DNA of 64,000 nucleotides from Hydrogenovibrio thermophilus (lineage in GTDB: Bacteria > Pseudomonadota > Gammaproteobacteria > Thiomicrospirales > Thiomicrospiraceae). The DNA is taken from NCBI RefSeq assembly GCF_004028275.1, contig NZ_CP035033.1, positions 1,736,001 to 1,800,000 on the forward strand, in the 5' to 3' direction. Below the pieces are notes generated by a model that was not told where the DNA came from, did not search any database, and was given only the letters and a program-made list of their open reading frames with translations. A program made the translations under genes and the position numbers. This document shows, in pieces, positions 44,605-53,474 of this stretch (position 1 is its first letter; each line of letters starts with the position of its first letter).

Positions 44605-45795
44605 CTATTCGGCCAACAGGCCCAGCGATTGGAAGATGTAATGGCGCTTCTCAGCCGTCAAAGGTTCCATGCCTTCCGGGGCCTCGACTTTCAACAAGCT
44701 GCCATTGGTGACACCGTCTTCTTGCAAGGATGTCACTGAGAATTTCACAATTTCCGGCAGGTATTTCCCGGCCTCTTTATCATCACGCCAGAAAGCCAGC
44801 TTGGACATCAAGGTGTTCTCTTTTCGAGCTTCTTCCGGAACCTTGACCCATACCTCGCGGGTGTCCGCCTTGATACGGTCATAATGCCAGTCGGCACGGT
44901 ACAACATCGCTTTCAAATAACTCCAGGTTTCGGAAGCGTCGGCTTTCACACGCAATCCTTCATATTCGTCTTCGCCTTCAACGGAAACCAACCCTTCGGT
45001 CGACTCAACCGCTTTCAACGATTCTTCTTGCGAGGCGCCGAAGAAAATCATCGACTGATAAATCGCTTCCGCTTCAACCATCGGGTTGTACGGGCGAATG
45101 CGCCAGCCCGAAGACACCACCATGGAACCGTTGGCCGATTCCGCTGCGTCCGGATCGGCAACCATATAATGGTGGAAATAGATTTTCGTGACTTGACGTT
45201 CTTTATCGAACTCAACCTGCGCAATCAAACGATCATACAAGCCTTCAGCCTGTTCAGGACGCCAGCTGTTCAGCAGTTTGGTCAAAGGCCCTTGGTCATC
45301 GAGCGGCACCAGCTCTTTACGCGGTACAAATTCGGTACGAATGAACCCGGTATCTTTTCGCGCTTCCGCAATCGGCATGCCCAACGATTCCAAGAAGGCT
45401 TTGGTGCCATCCCAGACTTTCTCGCTTCTCATGCCTTTGATTTCCAACCAACGGTCGGACAAATTGGATTTCACGCTCAGGTTATCGGCGCGATAAGTCG
45501 GCACATAGCGATACTCTTCTTGAGCGGTTTGATTGGCGGTGTTTTGCAAGGTGACATCAAATCGGTCTTGGCGTTTGGCCGGCGCGAACAAATTCGGCGG
45601 CACCTCCAAATCTTGGGAGAGGGATTTTTCGGTTTTCCGATAGTCGGTATCGGCATCATAGTCGAGCACTTCTTTGGCATTTTGACCACTGGATGGGGTG
45701 GAAGAACACCCTGCCATCAGGGTCGGCAAGCCGACGATCAGCACGCCATAACCGGCGGCATTCAACAGTTTTTGCGAAAAGGTCTTCAATTTCAT
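44605..45795 (-). CDS. bamC: Outer-membrane assembly lipoprotein BamC
   Basis: BamC is a lipoprotein subunit of the BAM complex that inserts beta-barrel proteins in the outer membrane. The ATG at 45795, 4 bases after the dapA stop, gives 396 residues. An alternative start would add 16 residues inside dapA. The signal peptide ends in a lipobox (GLPTLMAGC). The protein shows the conserved unstructured N-terminus and the two helix-grip domains with DRWLEIKGMRSEKVWDGTKAFLESLGMPIAEARKDTGFIRTEFVPR-like and SETWSYLKAMLYRADWHYDRIKADTREVWVKV segments. The dapA-bamC gene order is the same as in E. coli, which supports the name. Confidence 0.9.
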   Translation of the reverse strand: MKLKTFSQKLLNAAGYGVLIVGLPTLMAGCSSTPSSGQNAKEVLDYDADTDYRKTEKSLSQDLEVPPNLFAPAKRQDRFDVTLQNTANQTAQEEYRYVPTYRADNLSVKSNLSDRWLEIKGMRSEKVWDGTKAFLESLGMPIAEARKDTGFIRTEFVPRKELVPLDDQGPLTKLLNSWRPEQAEGLYDRLIAQVEFDKERQVTKIYFHHYMVADPDAAESANGSMVVSSGWRIRPYNPMVEAEAIYQSMIFFGASQEESLKAVESTEGLVSVEGEDEYEGLRVKADASETWSYLKAMLYRADWHYDRIKADTREVWVKVPEEARKENTLMSKLAFWRDDKEAGKYLPEIVKFSVTSLQEDGVTNGSLLKVEAPEGMEPLTAEKRHYIFQSLGLLAE

Positions 45796-45799
45796 TCGT

Positions 45800-46675
45800 T
45801 TACAGGGCTCCTGCCGTTCGCAATGCTTGACGCACCACTTCATGATACTTTTCAGACAGCGGTGTCAACGGCAAGCGAATGGCGCCACCCATCAGCCCCA
45901 TTTCCATCATCGCCCACTTCACCGGAATCGGGTTGGCTTCAACAAACAAGGCTTTGTGCAACTCCGTTAAAGGCGCATCCAATTCACGCGCTTTCTCAGC
46001 GTCGCCGGCAACGGCGGCATCATACACTTCGGAAACGCGTTGCGGCGCGACATTCGCCGTTACCGAAATCCCGCCATGCCCACCGGCCAACAGAAAATCG
46101 ACCGCAGTCCCGTCATCACCGGTATAAAGGTCGAAATCATCGCCAACCAACGCTTTGATTTGCGCCACACGACCAACATCGCCGGTGGCTTCTTTCACGC
46201 CGACAATGTTTTGAATGCTCGCCAAGCGCCCGATGGTTTCCGGCAACAGGTCGCAAGCCGTTCGCCCCGGCACATTGTAGAGAATTTGTGGAATATCGAC
46301 GGTTTCGGCGATTTTTTTGTAATGCAGATACAAACCTTCCTGTGTCGGCTTGTTGTAATAAGGCGTGACCAAAAGACACGCATCTGCCCCCACATCTTTG
46401 GCATACTCGGTGAGTTCGATGGCTTCGGTGGTGGAGTTGGCGCCGGTACCGGCAATCACCGGAATGCGCCCCGCGGTTTTATCGACCACAAAACGCACCA
46501 CTTCACGGTGCTCTTCAAAGTCCAAGGTGGCCGATTCCCCGGTCGTGCCCATGGCGACGATGGCCTTGGTCTTGGATTTGATGTGAAACTCGATTAATTT
46601 TTCAAGCGCATCAAAATCCACTGATTCGTCCGCCTTCATCGGCGTGACCAAGGCAACCATACTCCCTCTAAACAC
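45800..46675 (-). CDS. dapA: 4-hydroxy-tetrahydrodipicolinate synthase
   Basis: DapA condenses pyruvate with aspartate semialdehyde, the first step of the diaminopimelate/lysine branch. A GTG at 46675 with GGAGA 8 bases upstream gives 291 residues starting (M)FRGSMVALVTPMKADESVDFDALEKLIEFH, matching the typical 292. A TTG 15 bases upstream lies inside the ribosome site. The family signatures are VAMGTTGESATLDFEEHREVVRFV, the active-site Tyr in ILYNVPGRTACDLLPETI and the Schiff-base Lys in GVKEATGDVGRV. It precedes bamC with a 4-base gap, so the two are one operon. Confidence 0.96.
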   Translation of the reverse strand: MFRGSMVALVTPMKADESVDFDALEKLIEFHIKSKTKAIVAMGTTGESATLDFEEHREVVRFVVDKTAGRIPVIAGTGANSTTEAIELTEYAKDVGADACLLVTPYYNKPTQEGLYLHYKKIAETVDIPQILYNVPGRTACDLLPETIGRLASIQNIVGVKEATGDVGRVAQIKALVGDDFDLYTGDDGTAVDFLLAGGHGGISVTANVAPQRVSEVYDAAVAGDAEKARELDAPLTELHKALFVEANPIPVKWAMMEMGLMGGAIRLPLTPLSEKYHEVVRQALRTAGAL

Positions 46676-46854
46676 GATGATTTTCTCCAAAAAATGAATG
46701 TAAAAACAAAAGAGTAATATTACCTTCTAACCCCCTTTTCTTCAAGCGATTATTTTGCCTCTCATGCCCTTTTAAAGGTGTCGTCATCTTTTCATAATTT
46801 TTTCATTGAACAATTTTTTCAAACCCTGCATACTGGTTACAAAAAGGAGAAAAA

Positions 46855-47331
46855 ATGACTGACAAAGCACGACTGGGTGAAAGCATCCCCGCTTTCTCTT
46901 TACCCGCCACCAACGACCGCACCATCACCGATTCCGACTTTTCCGGCCATTACACCATTCTCTACTTCTACCCCAAAGACAATACGCCAGGCTGCACCAC
47001 GGAAGGCCAGGATTTCAGCGCCGCTTATGCAGAACTGAAACAGCTCAACGCACAGGTTTTCGGCGTGTCCAAAGACTCGATTCGCAAGCATGAAAATTTC
47101 AAAGCGAAATTCGACTTTCCTTTCGATTTGATTTCCGACCCGGACGAAACCTTATGTAACATCTTCGACGTCATCAAATTGAAAAAAAATTACGGCCGCG
47201 AATACATGGGCATTGAACGCAGCACCTTTCTCATTAGCCCGGAAGGCAAGCTGATTCACGAATGGCGCAAAGTGAAAGTCAAAGAACACGTCAAGGAGGT
47301 CATGGACACACTCAAAACCCTTTCAGAATAA
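46855..47331 (+). CDS. bcp: Bcp/PrxQ-type peroxiredoxin
   Basis: This is a thioredoxin-dependent peroxiredoxin that reduces H2O2 and organic hydroperoxides in the cytoplasm. The 158-residue protein begins MTDKARLGESIPAFSLPATNDRTITDSDFSG and contains the peroxidatic Cys in YFYPKDNTPGCTTEGQDFS. A resolving Cys position (DETLCNIFDVI) is further along, which fits an atypical 2-Cys PrxQ enzyme. The start has a textbook AAGGAGAAAAAATG. The PIN-PhoH gene begins 40 bases downstream with its own ribosome site, so the two may be co-transcribed. Confidence 0.93.
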   Translation: MTDKARLGESIPAFSLPATNDRTITDSDFSGHYTILYFYPKDNTPGCTTEGQDFSAAYAELKQLNAQVFGVSKDSIRKHENFKAKFDFPFDLISDPDETLCNIFDVIKLKKNYGREYMGIERSTFLISPEGKLIHEWRKVKVKEHVKEVMDTLKTLSE

Positions 47332-47371
47332 CGAACCGGCGACTTGCCACGTATACCATAGGATTCCATCG

Positions 47372-48784
47372 ATGACCAACAGTCCAAACAGATTATTCAT
47401 TCTCGACACCAATGTTTTAATGCATGACCCGATGGCGCTGTTCAATTTTGAAGAACACGACATTTTCATTTCCATGACCGTACTGGAAGAACTGGACGCC
47501 GGCAAAAAAGGGATGTCGGAAGTCTCCCGAAACGTCCGTGAAACCAACCGACTCATCGACCAGATCATCAGCAACGCCAGCTTTGACGACATCAAGGCCG
47601 GGCTTGATCTGGAACGCATTCACCCCAATAAAGAATCGGAAACATTACATCTAGGCAAACTGTTCTTCGAAACCGAACCGCTCATCGCTAGCCTACCGGA
47701 ATCCTTACCCAGCCACAAAGCCGACAACCATATCCTGCAAACAGGTCTGGCTCTGAAAGAACATTACCCGAACCGCAACGTCACCCTGGTCACCAAAGAC
47801 ATCAACATGCGCATCAAGTCGTCGGCGGTCGGGTTGCACTCCGAAGATTATTACAACGACCGGGTTTTGGAAGACGCCGACTTACTGTTCACCGGCTGGG
47901 AAGTTCTGCCGGAGCACTTTTTCGAAGAAAATTTCAGCAAAATGAAGTCCTGGCAGGAAGACAACAAAACCTTCTACGAACTGGAAATCAACGACGACAA
48001 CCTGCACTGGTTTCCCAACCAATGCCTGATCAGCGAAAACGAATCCGGTTTCAGCGCGATCGTGCGCAAGGTGGATCACCAATCGGCGGTTTTGGAATAT
48101 ATGCACAACTTCGAGCAATCCAAAAACAGCGTTTGGGGCATCACCGCCCGCAATCAGGAACAAAACATGGCCATGAACTTCCTGATGGATCCGGAAATCG
48201 ACTTTGTTTCGCTACTCGGCACCGCCGGGACGGGGAAAACCCTGCTGGCCTTGGCCGCGGCGCTCGAGCAGACGCTGGATGAAGGCATCTATAATGAAAT
48301 CATCATGACGCGTGCCACTATTCCAATCGGTGACGATATCGGCTTCCTACCGGGCACGGAAGAAGAGAAAATGACGCCTTGGATGGGTGCATTGATGGAT
48401 AACCTCGAAGTCCTGACCAAATCCGATGGCCATGCCACCGATTGGGAAAAGGAATCGACTCAGGAATTGCTGAACAAACGCATTAAAATCAAGTCCCTGA
48501 ATTTCATGCGCGGACGCACCTTCCAGAATAAATTCATCATCCTCGACGAGGCCCAGAACTTGACTCCCAAACAGATGAAAACCCTCATCACCCGCTCCGG
48601 CGAAGGCACCAAAATCGTTTGTCTGGGGAACATCGGACAGATTGACTCTCCCTACCTGACCGAAACCACCACCGGCTTGACCTACATTGTCGACCGCTTT
48701 AAATACTGGCCGCACAGCGCCCACATCACTTTGAGACAGGGTGAACGTTCTCGCTTGGCGGAATACGCTTCCGACAACCTGTAA
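47372..48784 (+). CDS. PIN-PhoH protein (PhoH2-like NTPase/RNase)
   Basis: This 470-residue fusion has an N-terminal PIN domain (RLFILDTNVLMHDPMALFNFEEHDIFISMTVLEELDAGKKG; acidic residues for metal binding) and a C-terminal PhoH-type ATPase. The ATPase has Walker A in LLGTAGTGKTLLALAAALEQT (about residue 282), DDIGFLPGTEEEKMTPW and the Walker B-like FIILDEAQNLTPKQMKTLITRSGEGTK. PIN-PhoH (PhoH2) proteins have been described as RNA-unwinding ribonucleases, and YlaK-type homologues are widespread. The start has AGGATTC. The gene ends with two stacked terminators. Confidence 0.92.
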   Translation: MTNSPNRLFILDTNVLMHDPMALFNFEEHDIFISMTVLEELDAGKKGMSEVSRNVRETNRLIDQIISNASFDDIKAGLDLERIHPNKESETLHLGKLFFETEPLIASLPESLPSHKADNHILQTGLALKEHYPNRNVTLVTKDINMRIKSSAVGLHSEDYYNDRVLEDADLLFTGWEVLPEHFFEENFSKMKSWQEDNKTFYELEINDDNLHWFPNQCLISENESGFSAIVRKVDHQSAVLEYMHNFEQSKNSVWGITARNQEQNMAMNFLMDPEIDFVSLLGTAGTGKTLLALAAALEQTLDEGIYNEIIMTRATIPIGDDIGFLPGTEEEKMTPWMGALMDNLEVLTKSDGHATDWEKESTQELLNKRIKIKSLNFMRGRTFQNKFIILDEAQNLTPKQMKTLITRSGEGTKIVCLGNIGQIDSPYLTETTTGLTYIVDRFKYWPHSAHITLRQGERSRLAEYASDNL

Positions 48785-48793
48785 AGCCTTTCG

Positions 48794-48818
48794 GGCGGGT
48801 TATTCCACCCGCCTTTTT
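48794..48818 (+). terminator. Terminator of the PIN-PhoH gene
   Basis: A stem GGCGGGT / ACCCGCC with a 6-base loop, followed by TTTTT. It is an ordinary rho-independent terminator 10 bases after the stop codon. Confidence 0.85.
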
Positions 48819-48840
48819 ATCATTACAAACCCCGAAAACA

Positions 48841-48882
48841 AAAAAGCCGATAATGACCAGGCCTGGTCATTATCGGCTTTTT
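48841..48882. terminator. 42-base perfect palindrome, bidirectional terminator, CCAGGCCTGG core
   Basis: The longest perfect dyad seen: AAAAAGCCGATAATGA, the core CCAGGCCTGG (48857-48866) and its mirror ending TTTTT. It separates the convergent PIN-PhoH and LysR genes and can serve both. Confidence 0.85.
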
Positions 48883-48914
48883 ATCAAGCGTTCCGACTTA
48901 ACGGAACGAAGCAA

Positions 48915-49880
48915 TCAACTCTGTCCGCGAGAAGTGTACTTTTTCATGTCCTCTTCCGTCGGCAACTGGAAACCTTGTTCAACGGCTTTCTCTTTACAGT
49001 AATCCACGGCAAAATCCAGCAACTCGCCCACGGCACGATGACGGAACTTGTGCTTCTGACGCACGTGAGAGAAAGGACGCGTTAACGGAGGATCCAACGG
49101 CAATGCCTTGAGGGTACCCAGCTTCATCTCTTTCACGATGGTAGTACGGGAAACGATGGCAATCCCCACATCCGATTCCACCGCCATCTTCACGGCTTCC
49201 GGGCTGCCCAGCTCCATGACCACATTCAAATCGGAATAACTCAACCCTTGTTCACGGATGTAATTATCGATGACCGAACGCGAACCGGAACCTTCCTCTC
49301 GGGAAATATAACGGTACTTACGCATGTCTTCGACGGAAATTTTGTCACGGTTCGACAAAGGATGTCCTTCCGGCACAATCAACACCATCTCATCCAAACG
49401 ACAGACTTCGACTTCCAGGTTTTTGTTGTAAACCGGCGCTTCCACCACGCCCAAGTCGATCATATTGTTTTCAACCATGGCGACAATGGCATCGGTATTC
49501 CCAACCTGCAAACGGATATTGACGTCTTCAAATTGCTTTTTGAAGGCGCCCAGCAAGCTTGGCAGCATATATTCGGCAATGGTGGTACTGGCCCCGATGA
49601 GAAGACTGCCCGTCACCTCACCGGTGAGCTCCCTCACTTCGCTGTTCATCTTCTCGTAGTGGTCGAGTATTTTTTCGGCATAGTCATACACAATCTTGCC
49701 CGCCTCGGTGAGCGTAATCTTGTTGTGTGTCCTGTCGAATAAGCGGGTGTTGAAGAATTCTTCAAGTTGTTTGACTTGGAAGGTGACCGCAGGCTGGGTC
49801 ATGTGAAGGGTCTCTGCTGCCTTAGTAAAGCTCAATACTTTCGCAACCGTGTAAAATACTTGAAGCCGTCTGTCAGCCAT
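48915..49880 (-). CDS. LysR-family transcriptional regulator
   Basis: This 321-residue regulator has the usual N-terminal winged helix: RRLQVFYTVAKVLSFTKAAETLHMTQPAVTFQVKQLEEFFNTRLFDRTHNKITLTEAG. The C-terminal effector domain starts at about residue 92 with GSLLIGASTTIAEYMLPSLLGAFKKQFEDVNIRLQVGNTDAIVAMV. The sequence resembles the CbbR/CysL-like group of LysR regulators, but I cannot fix the target; Rubisco control is conceivable in an autotroph, although no cbb genes are in the window. A start at 49880 has AGGCAT. It lies alone, convergent with PIN-PhoH and 144 bases downstream from a K+ channel gene on the same strand. Confidence 0.88.
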   Translation of the reverse strand: MADRRLQVFYTVAKVLSFTKAAETLHMTQPAVTFQVKQLEEFFNTRLFDRTHNKITLTEAGKIVYDYAEKILDHYEKMNSEVRELTGEVTGSLLIGASTTIAEYMLPSLLGAFKKQFEDVNIRLQVGNTDAIVAMVENNMIDLGVVEAPVYNKNLEVEVCRLDEMVLIVPEGHPLSNRDKISVEDMRKYRYISREEGSGSRSVIDNYIREQGLSYSDLNVVMELGSPEAVKMAVESDVGIAIVSRTTIVKEMKLGTLKALPLDPPLTRPFSHVRQKHKFRHRAVGELLDFAVDYCKEKAVEQGFQLPTEEDMKKYTSRGQS

Positions 49881-50023
49881 TCTTAAAATGCCTTTGTCGT
49901 CTATAAATTTTTTTAGTGTTTTAGACTATAGTTCTATCACTGAAAAATGTCAAAATTTATTTTATAGCCAAGCCCCCACCCCACCTTATATTATGAGATG
50001 CTTTAAAATATTACCTGATGAAA

Positions 50024-50992
50024 TCATTGAATTTTTTTATCTTTCTTCAAATCATCCACCAGAGACTTAACCTCGGCTAAAGTCCGCTCGTTTTCACGGC
50101 GAATTTGGTGCAATAAATTGTCGTGTTCTTCGCGGCGTTTCACATCCAGTTTATCCAAACCGTGCCCGATATTTTCGGTATGAAACACCTTCATGCGACG
50201 TTCAACCTCTTCAACACTTTCGGAAACCTTCTGTAAGACTTCATCAATGTGAGCCTTACTCATCTCGGTTTGCTTATCCAAATGGGTTTGTAACAGCTTG
50301 ACGTTTTTCAGGATTTCCTTTTCACGCTCTTTCTGTTCGGCGCCAATCAAAAAAGCGGAAATATTCGCCGTCACCAAGGAAAACAACACCACACCGAACA
50401 CGATCAGAACCGTGCCAAACGCACGCCCTTTTTCAGTCACCGGCACCACATCACCGTAACCGATGGTCGTCACCGTCACCAGGGAATACCAGACACCGTT
50501 TGAAAAGGTCGTGTCTTCCAGGACGGCGAAAATGGCGCCGGACATCACCACAAACACCACATAGACCACCAGCACCACGCCAAAGTTGTTGCGCCTCAAC
50601 AGCGCCACGACATCGATGAAGACATCCGACATCACGCGCAGGAAAAGCAACAACCGCAAGGCCCGGAAAATTGCGGCCCAGTTGCCGCCGTAATCGATCC
50701 ACGGGAACACCAGTATCACAATCAACACATTCAACCAGTTGTGCAGTAAATAACGTTTTTTATCGCGCACCAGCCACAGGTTCACCACCAGTTCGGAAGC
50801 AAACACAGCCCAAACCAAGGCCGAAATCCAGATACTGTCACGACCGCGATCGGCATAATCCAGCACCAACTGAACCACCACGACCAACAAGGCCGCAAAG
50901 ACGGCATAAGAGAAATAACGCCCGACCTGAATCGCTCTGGCGCTTTCGACCTGACTGACCCCTTCGACCCCGATAATGGCTTTTAAATTCAT
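50024..50992 (-). CDS. Voltage-gated K+ channel-like protein
   Basis: This is a 322-residue ion channel with six membrane helices and the pore signature VWYSLVTVTTIGYGDVVPVTEKGRAFG; TIGYGD is the K+ selectivity filter. The fourth helix region FRALRLLLFLRVMSDVF carries regularly spaced Arg residues, as in a voltage sensor. The C-terminal 90 residues form a long charged coiled-coil (KEREKEILKNVKLLQTHLDKQTEMSKAHIDEVL). The gene starts 15 bases after the UbiI-like stop and may belong to the ygfB-pepP-ubiH operon; channels of this type are not expected to take part in ubiquinone synthesis. Confidence 0.9.
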   Translation of the reverse strand: MNLKAIIGVEGVSQVESARAIQVGRYFSYAVFAALLVVVVQLVLDYADRGRDSIWISALVWAVFASELVVNLWLVRDKKRYLLHNWLNVLIVILVFPWIDYGGNWAAIFRALRLLLFLRVMSDVFIDVVALLRRNNFGVVLVVYVVFVVMSGAIFAVLEDTTFSNGVWYSLVTVTTIGYGDVVPVTEKGRAFGTVLIVFGVVLFSLVTANISAFLIGAEQKEREKEILKNVKLLQTHLDKQTEMSKAHIDEVLQKVSESVEEVERRMKVFHTENIGHGLDKLDVKRREEHDNLLHQIRRENERTLAEVKSLVDDLKKDKKIQ

Positions 50993-51007
50993 ACCTTTAC
51001 CATTCCG

Positions 51008-52246
51008 TTATTTAGCCAAGGCCGGTAAAACTTCCCGGCCATTCAACGCCTGACTCATCAACCAGCGCTTCAACGGCTTGGCCTGATCCGCCAAGGGCAA
51101 CACCCATTGTCTGAATTGGTTTTTCAAACCTTGATCCTGTTTGAACAGCCAGTCAAATCCTTCCATTGATCGTTGCACGATGACATTATCGCCGCGGCGC
51201 CAACGCTCATAACGGCGTAATACGGCAAATCGATCCCAATGTTCCGGATTGGCCTGCTTCGCCTCCGTCAGCACCTCCACCAAAGCGGCCGCATCCAGCA
51301 ACCCCAGGTTCACGCCTTGACCTGCTTGCGGATGAACGGTATGCGCGGCGTCCCCGACCAACACAAAATGCGGTTTGACGTATTGCTCGGCATGGCGGCG
51401 CACCAACGGGAAGGCCGAACGCTCCCCCACTTCAACGACTTCTCCCAGCTTATGACCCGACGCTTCGGCGATGGCGGCCGCAAAAGCGTCATCCGATAAC
51501 GATAACGCCCATTGCATTTGTTCGACCGGCAGATACCAGGCAATAGAGCTCATATTATTGTCCATCGCCAGATAAGCGAAAGGCCCTTCCGCTTGATAGC
51601 GCTGCCAACAGGTGTCTTGGTTCGACAACTCGGTCTTCACGCAACCGACCACGGCACATTGCTGGTAATCATGCTCTTGAACCGCAATTCCGGCCATATC
51701 GCGCGTCTTCGACAAAGCACCATCCGCGCCCACCACCAAACGGGCTTGCAAGCGAACCCCATTATCCAAGATCAGCCAGGCCTGGTCGTTTTCCAGAATC
51801 AAGTCCGTCGGAGTTTGGCCGACGATAAGATGCAGATTCGGGTAGTCCGGTATCTGCTCCCAAAGCGCGGCTTGAATCACATTGTTTTCGACCACATACC
51901 CCAGGTTCGGTTCTTGCACATCACGCGCATCAAAGTGCACTTCGGCATCGGACACCGACTCCCAAACGTGCATATCGGTAAATGCATGACAGCGACGACG
52001 TTCGATGCCTGCCCAGGCATTCAAACGCTTAAGAATATTTTCCGAAGCCCGCGTCAGGGCACTGACCCTGGTTTGATAAGGCGCGTCATCCGACCATTCC
52101 AACGAAGGCGCCCGACGTTCCAACAAGGTGACGTCAAAGCCGGCTTGCGCCAACCCCAATGCCACCGTCGCGCCAACCATGCCGCCGCCGACAATCACCA
52201 CGTCAGTTTGCGTAGGCGTATTTTTTGGTTTTGACGACTCTGTCAC
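51008..52246 (-). CDS. FAD-dependent ubiquinone-biosynthesis hydroxylase (UbiI/VisC type)
   Basis: This is a 412-residue flavoprotein hydroxylase of the UbiH/UbiF/UbiI/Coq6 family. The start is GTG, overlapping the ubiH stop by 4 bases (GTGA), which couples the two. The FAD motif is VVIVGGGMVGATVALGLAQAGFDVTLLER, the DG motif ARLVVGADGALSKTR, and the GD motif FVLVGDAAHTVHPQAGQGVNLGLLDA. The order ygfB-pepP-ubiH-ubiI is that of gammaproteobacteria, where UbiI (VisC) performs C5-hydroxylation. UbiF or another paralogue is less likely from context. One exact CCAGGCCTGG is present at 51776-51785. Confidence 0.88.
   Translation of the reverse strand: MTESSKPKNTPTQTDVVIVGGGMVGATVALGLAQAGFDVTLLERRAPSLEWSDDAPYQTRVSALTRASENILKRLNAWAGIERRRCHAFTDMHVWESVSDAEVHFDARDVQEPNLGYVVENNVIQAALWEQIPDYPNLHLIVGQTPTDLILENDQAWLILDNGVRLQARLVVGADGALSKTRDMAGIAVQEHDYQQCAVVGCVKTELSNQDTCWQRYQAEGPFAYLAMDNNMSSIAWYLPVEQMQWALSLSDDAFAAAIAEASGHKLGEVVEVGERSAFPLVRRHAEQYVKPHFVLVGDAAHTVHPQAGQGVNLGLLDAAALVEVLTEAKQANPEHWDRFAVLRRYERWRRGDNVIVQRSMEGFDWLFKQDQGLKNQFRQWVLPLADQAKPLKRWLMSQALNGREVLPALAK
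51776..51785. repeat. CCAGGCCTGG copy inside the UbiI-like gene
   Basis: An exact copy read as CAG GCC TGG (Gln-Ala-Trp, within NDQAWLIL). Confidence 0.9.
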
Positions 52247-53433
52247 GATGAGACTCCCATGGTCATTTTAGTAAAGCGTTTCCGCAATCCGGGCAAAGCG
52301 TTCATGGCCATTAAGCCTAAACCGCGCATGTGCCCGACCACCGGCGATTCCACTTGAAACAGCTGAATCAAACCATCGGTCAGCCCCATGATTTTTTCGT
52401 GATGACGGGCACGTTCATCGGCATAGGACGCCAAGAAAGCCTCATCGCCCACATCTGTGGTTTCCACATCATGGTCTTGCATCATTTCCAGAAATACCGC
52501 CACATCCCGAATCCCCAGATTCAAGCCTTGTGCCGCCACCGGGTGTTGGGTGTGAGAGGCATTGCCCATCAGCACCGCTCGCTCGGCGTAAAACCTGGGT
52601 ACATAAGTTTCCGTCAACGGATAAGCGACCCGTTCGCTTACCTTGACAAAAGCGCCCAAGCGTTCGCCCATACGGGCCGCAAAGGCTTGCATAAAATCGG
52701 TATCATTCAGTGCTCGAACGCGTTCGATGTCGTCTTTCGGCACCACCCAGACCGCTTTGCTTTCATGGCCGTGCATTGGCAATAAGGCCACCGGCCCTTG
52801 TTCGGTAAATCGTTCGAATGCCCAGCCATTCGGGTGCTGTTCGGTTTCAATTTTGGCAATCACGCCGAAGGCCTCATACGCCTTGATTTCGATGGGTAAA
52901 TCCAGACATTTGCGCACCGTGGATTCGGTGCCGTCGGCCCCGACCACCAAACCGGCTTCATACTCGACCATCCCGTCCGGCGTATTCAACTCCGCTCGAC
53001 GACGATTGCCTTGAATGGATAAATCCACCAGGCCTGACTCGGACAGCAGCGTCACATTCGGCGTATTTTGAGCGGTTTGCCACAAAACACGTCCGAGGTC
53101 GGATGCGGTGACACTGTACCCCAAAGCGGGAACACGCATCTCATCGGCGTGCAATTGCGTCAGGCCCAAATAACCTTTTTGCGACACATGAACATGCTCG
53201 ATTGGCGTGGTCATCGACTCCAGATCGGGCCAAATATTCAGCGTTTTCAGCACTTGAACGGAACCATAGGTCAAAGCCAGCACTCGCCCGTCGAAGGAAC
53301 CGGTTTCGCCCTTTTCAAAGGCATTTTTTTCCGCCACGACAACCTGCTGTCCCGCCTGCCCTAAACCGATGGCCAGCAACAACCCCACCGGTCCGCCCCC
53401 GGAAATCAATACATCGGTTTGATTCGTCGCCAT
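52243..53433 (-). CDS. ubiH: 2-polyprenyl-6-methoxyphenol hydroxylase UbiH
   Basis: UbiH carries out a ring hydroxylation in ubiquinone synthesis with FAD and O2. The 396-residue protein has the FAD dinucleotide-binding motif VLISGGGPVGLLLAIGLGQAGQQVVVAEK, the DG motif LVVGADGTESTVRKCL, and MGNASHTQHPVAAQGLNLGIRDVAVFLEMM, the family GD-like motif with Asn-Ala-Ser-His in UbiH style. It follows pepP on the minus strand with a 41-base gap and overlaps the next hydroxylase gene by 4 bases. A near copy of the iterated palindrome (CCAGGCCTGA) lies at 53028-53037. UbiI or UbiF could be considered, but the pepP-ubiH order supports UbiH. Confidence 0.9.
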   Translation of the reverse strand: MATNQTDVLISGGGPVGLLLAIGLGQAGQQVVVAEKNAFEKGETGSFDGRVLALTYGSVQVLKTLNIWPDLESMTTPIEHVHVSQKGYLGLTQLHADEMRVPALGYSVTASDLGRVLWQTAQNTPNVTLLSESGLVDLSIQGNRRRAELNTPDGMVEYEAGLVVGADGTESTVRKCLDLPIEIKAYEAFGVIAKIETEQHPNGWAFERFTEQGPVALLPMHGHESKAVWVVPKDDIERVRALNDTDFMQAFAARMGERLGAFVKVSERVAYPLTETYVPRFYAERAVLMGNASHTQHPVAAQGLNLGIRDVAVFLEMMQDHDVETTDVGDEAFLASYADERARHHEKIMGLTDGLIQLFQVESPVVGHMRGLGLMAMNALPGLRKRFTKMTMGVSS

Positions 53434-53474
53434 GCCTTGTTTCCTCTCATGCAGTTGATTCTTAAGAGACCCCG

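Noticed and set aside
41879-46158. Long open frames (about 394 and 424 codons) opposite purL and opposite bamC/dapA
   Set aside because: Both overlap well-supported genes completely, are rich in Arg/His from reverse-complement codons, and have no family features.
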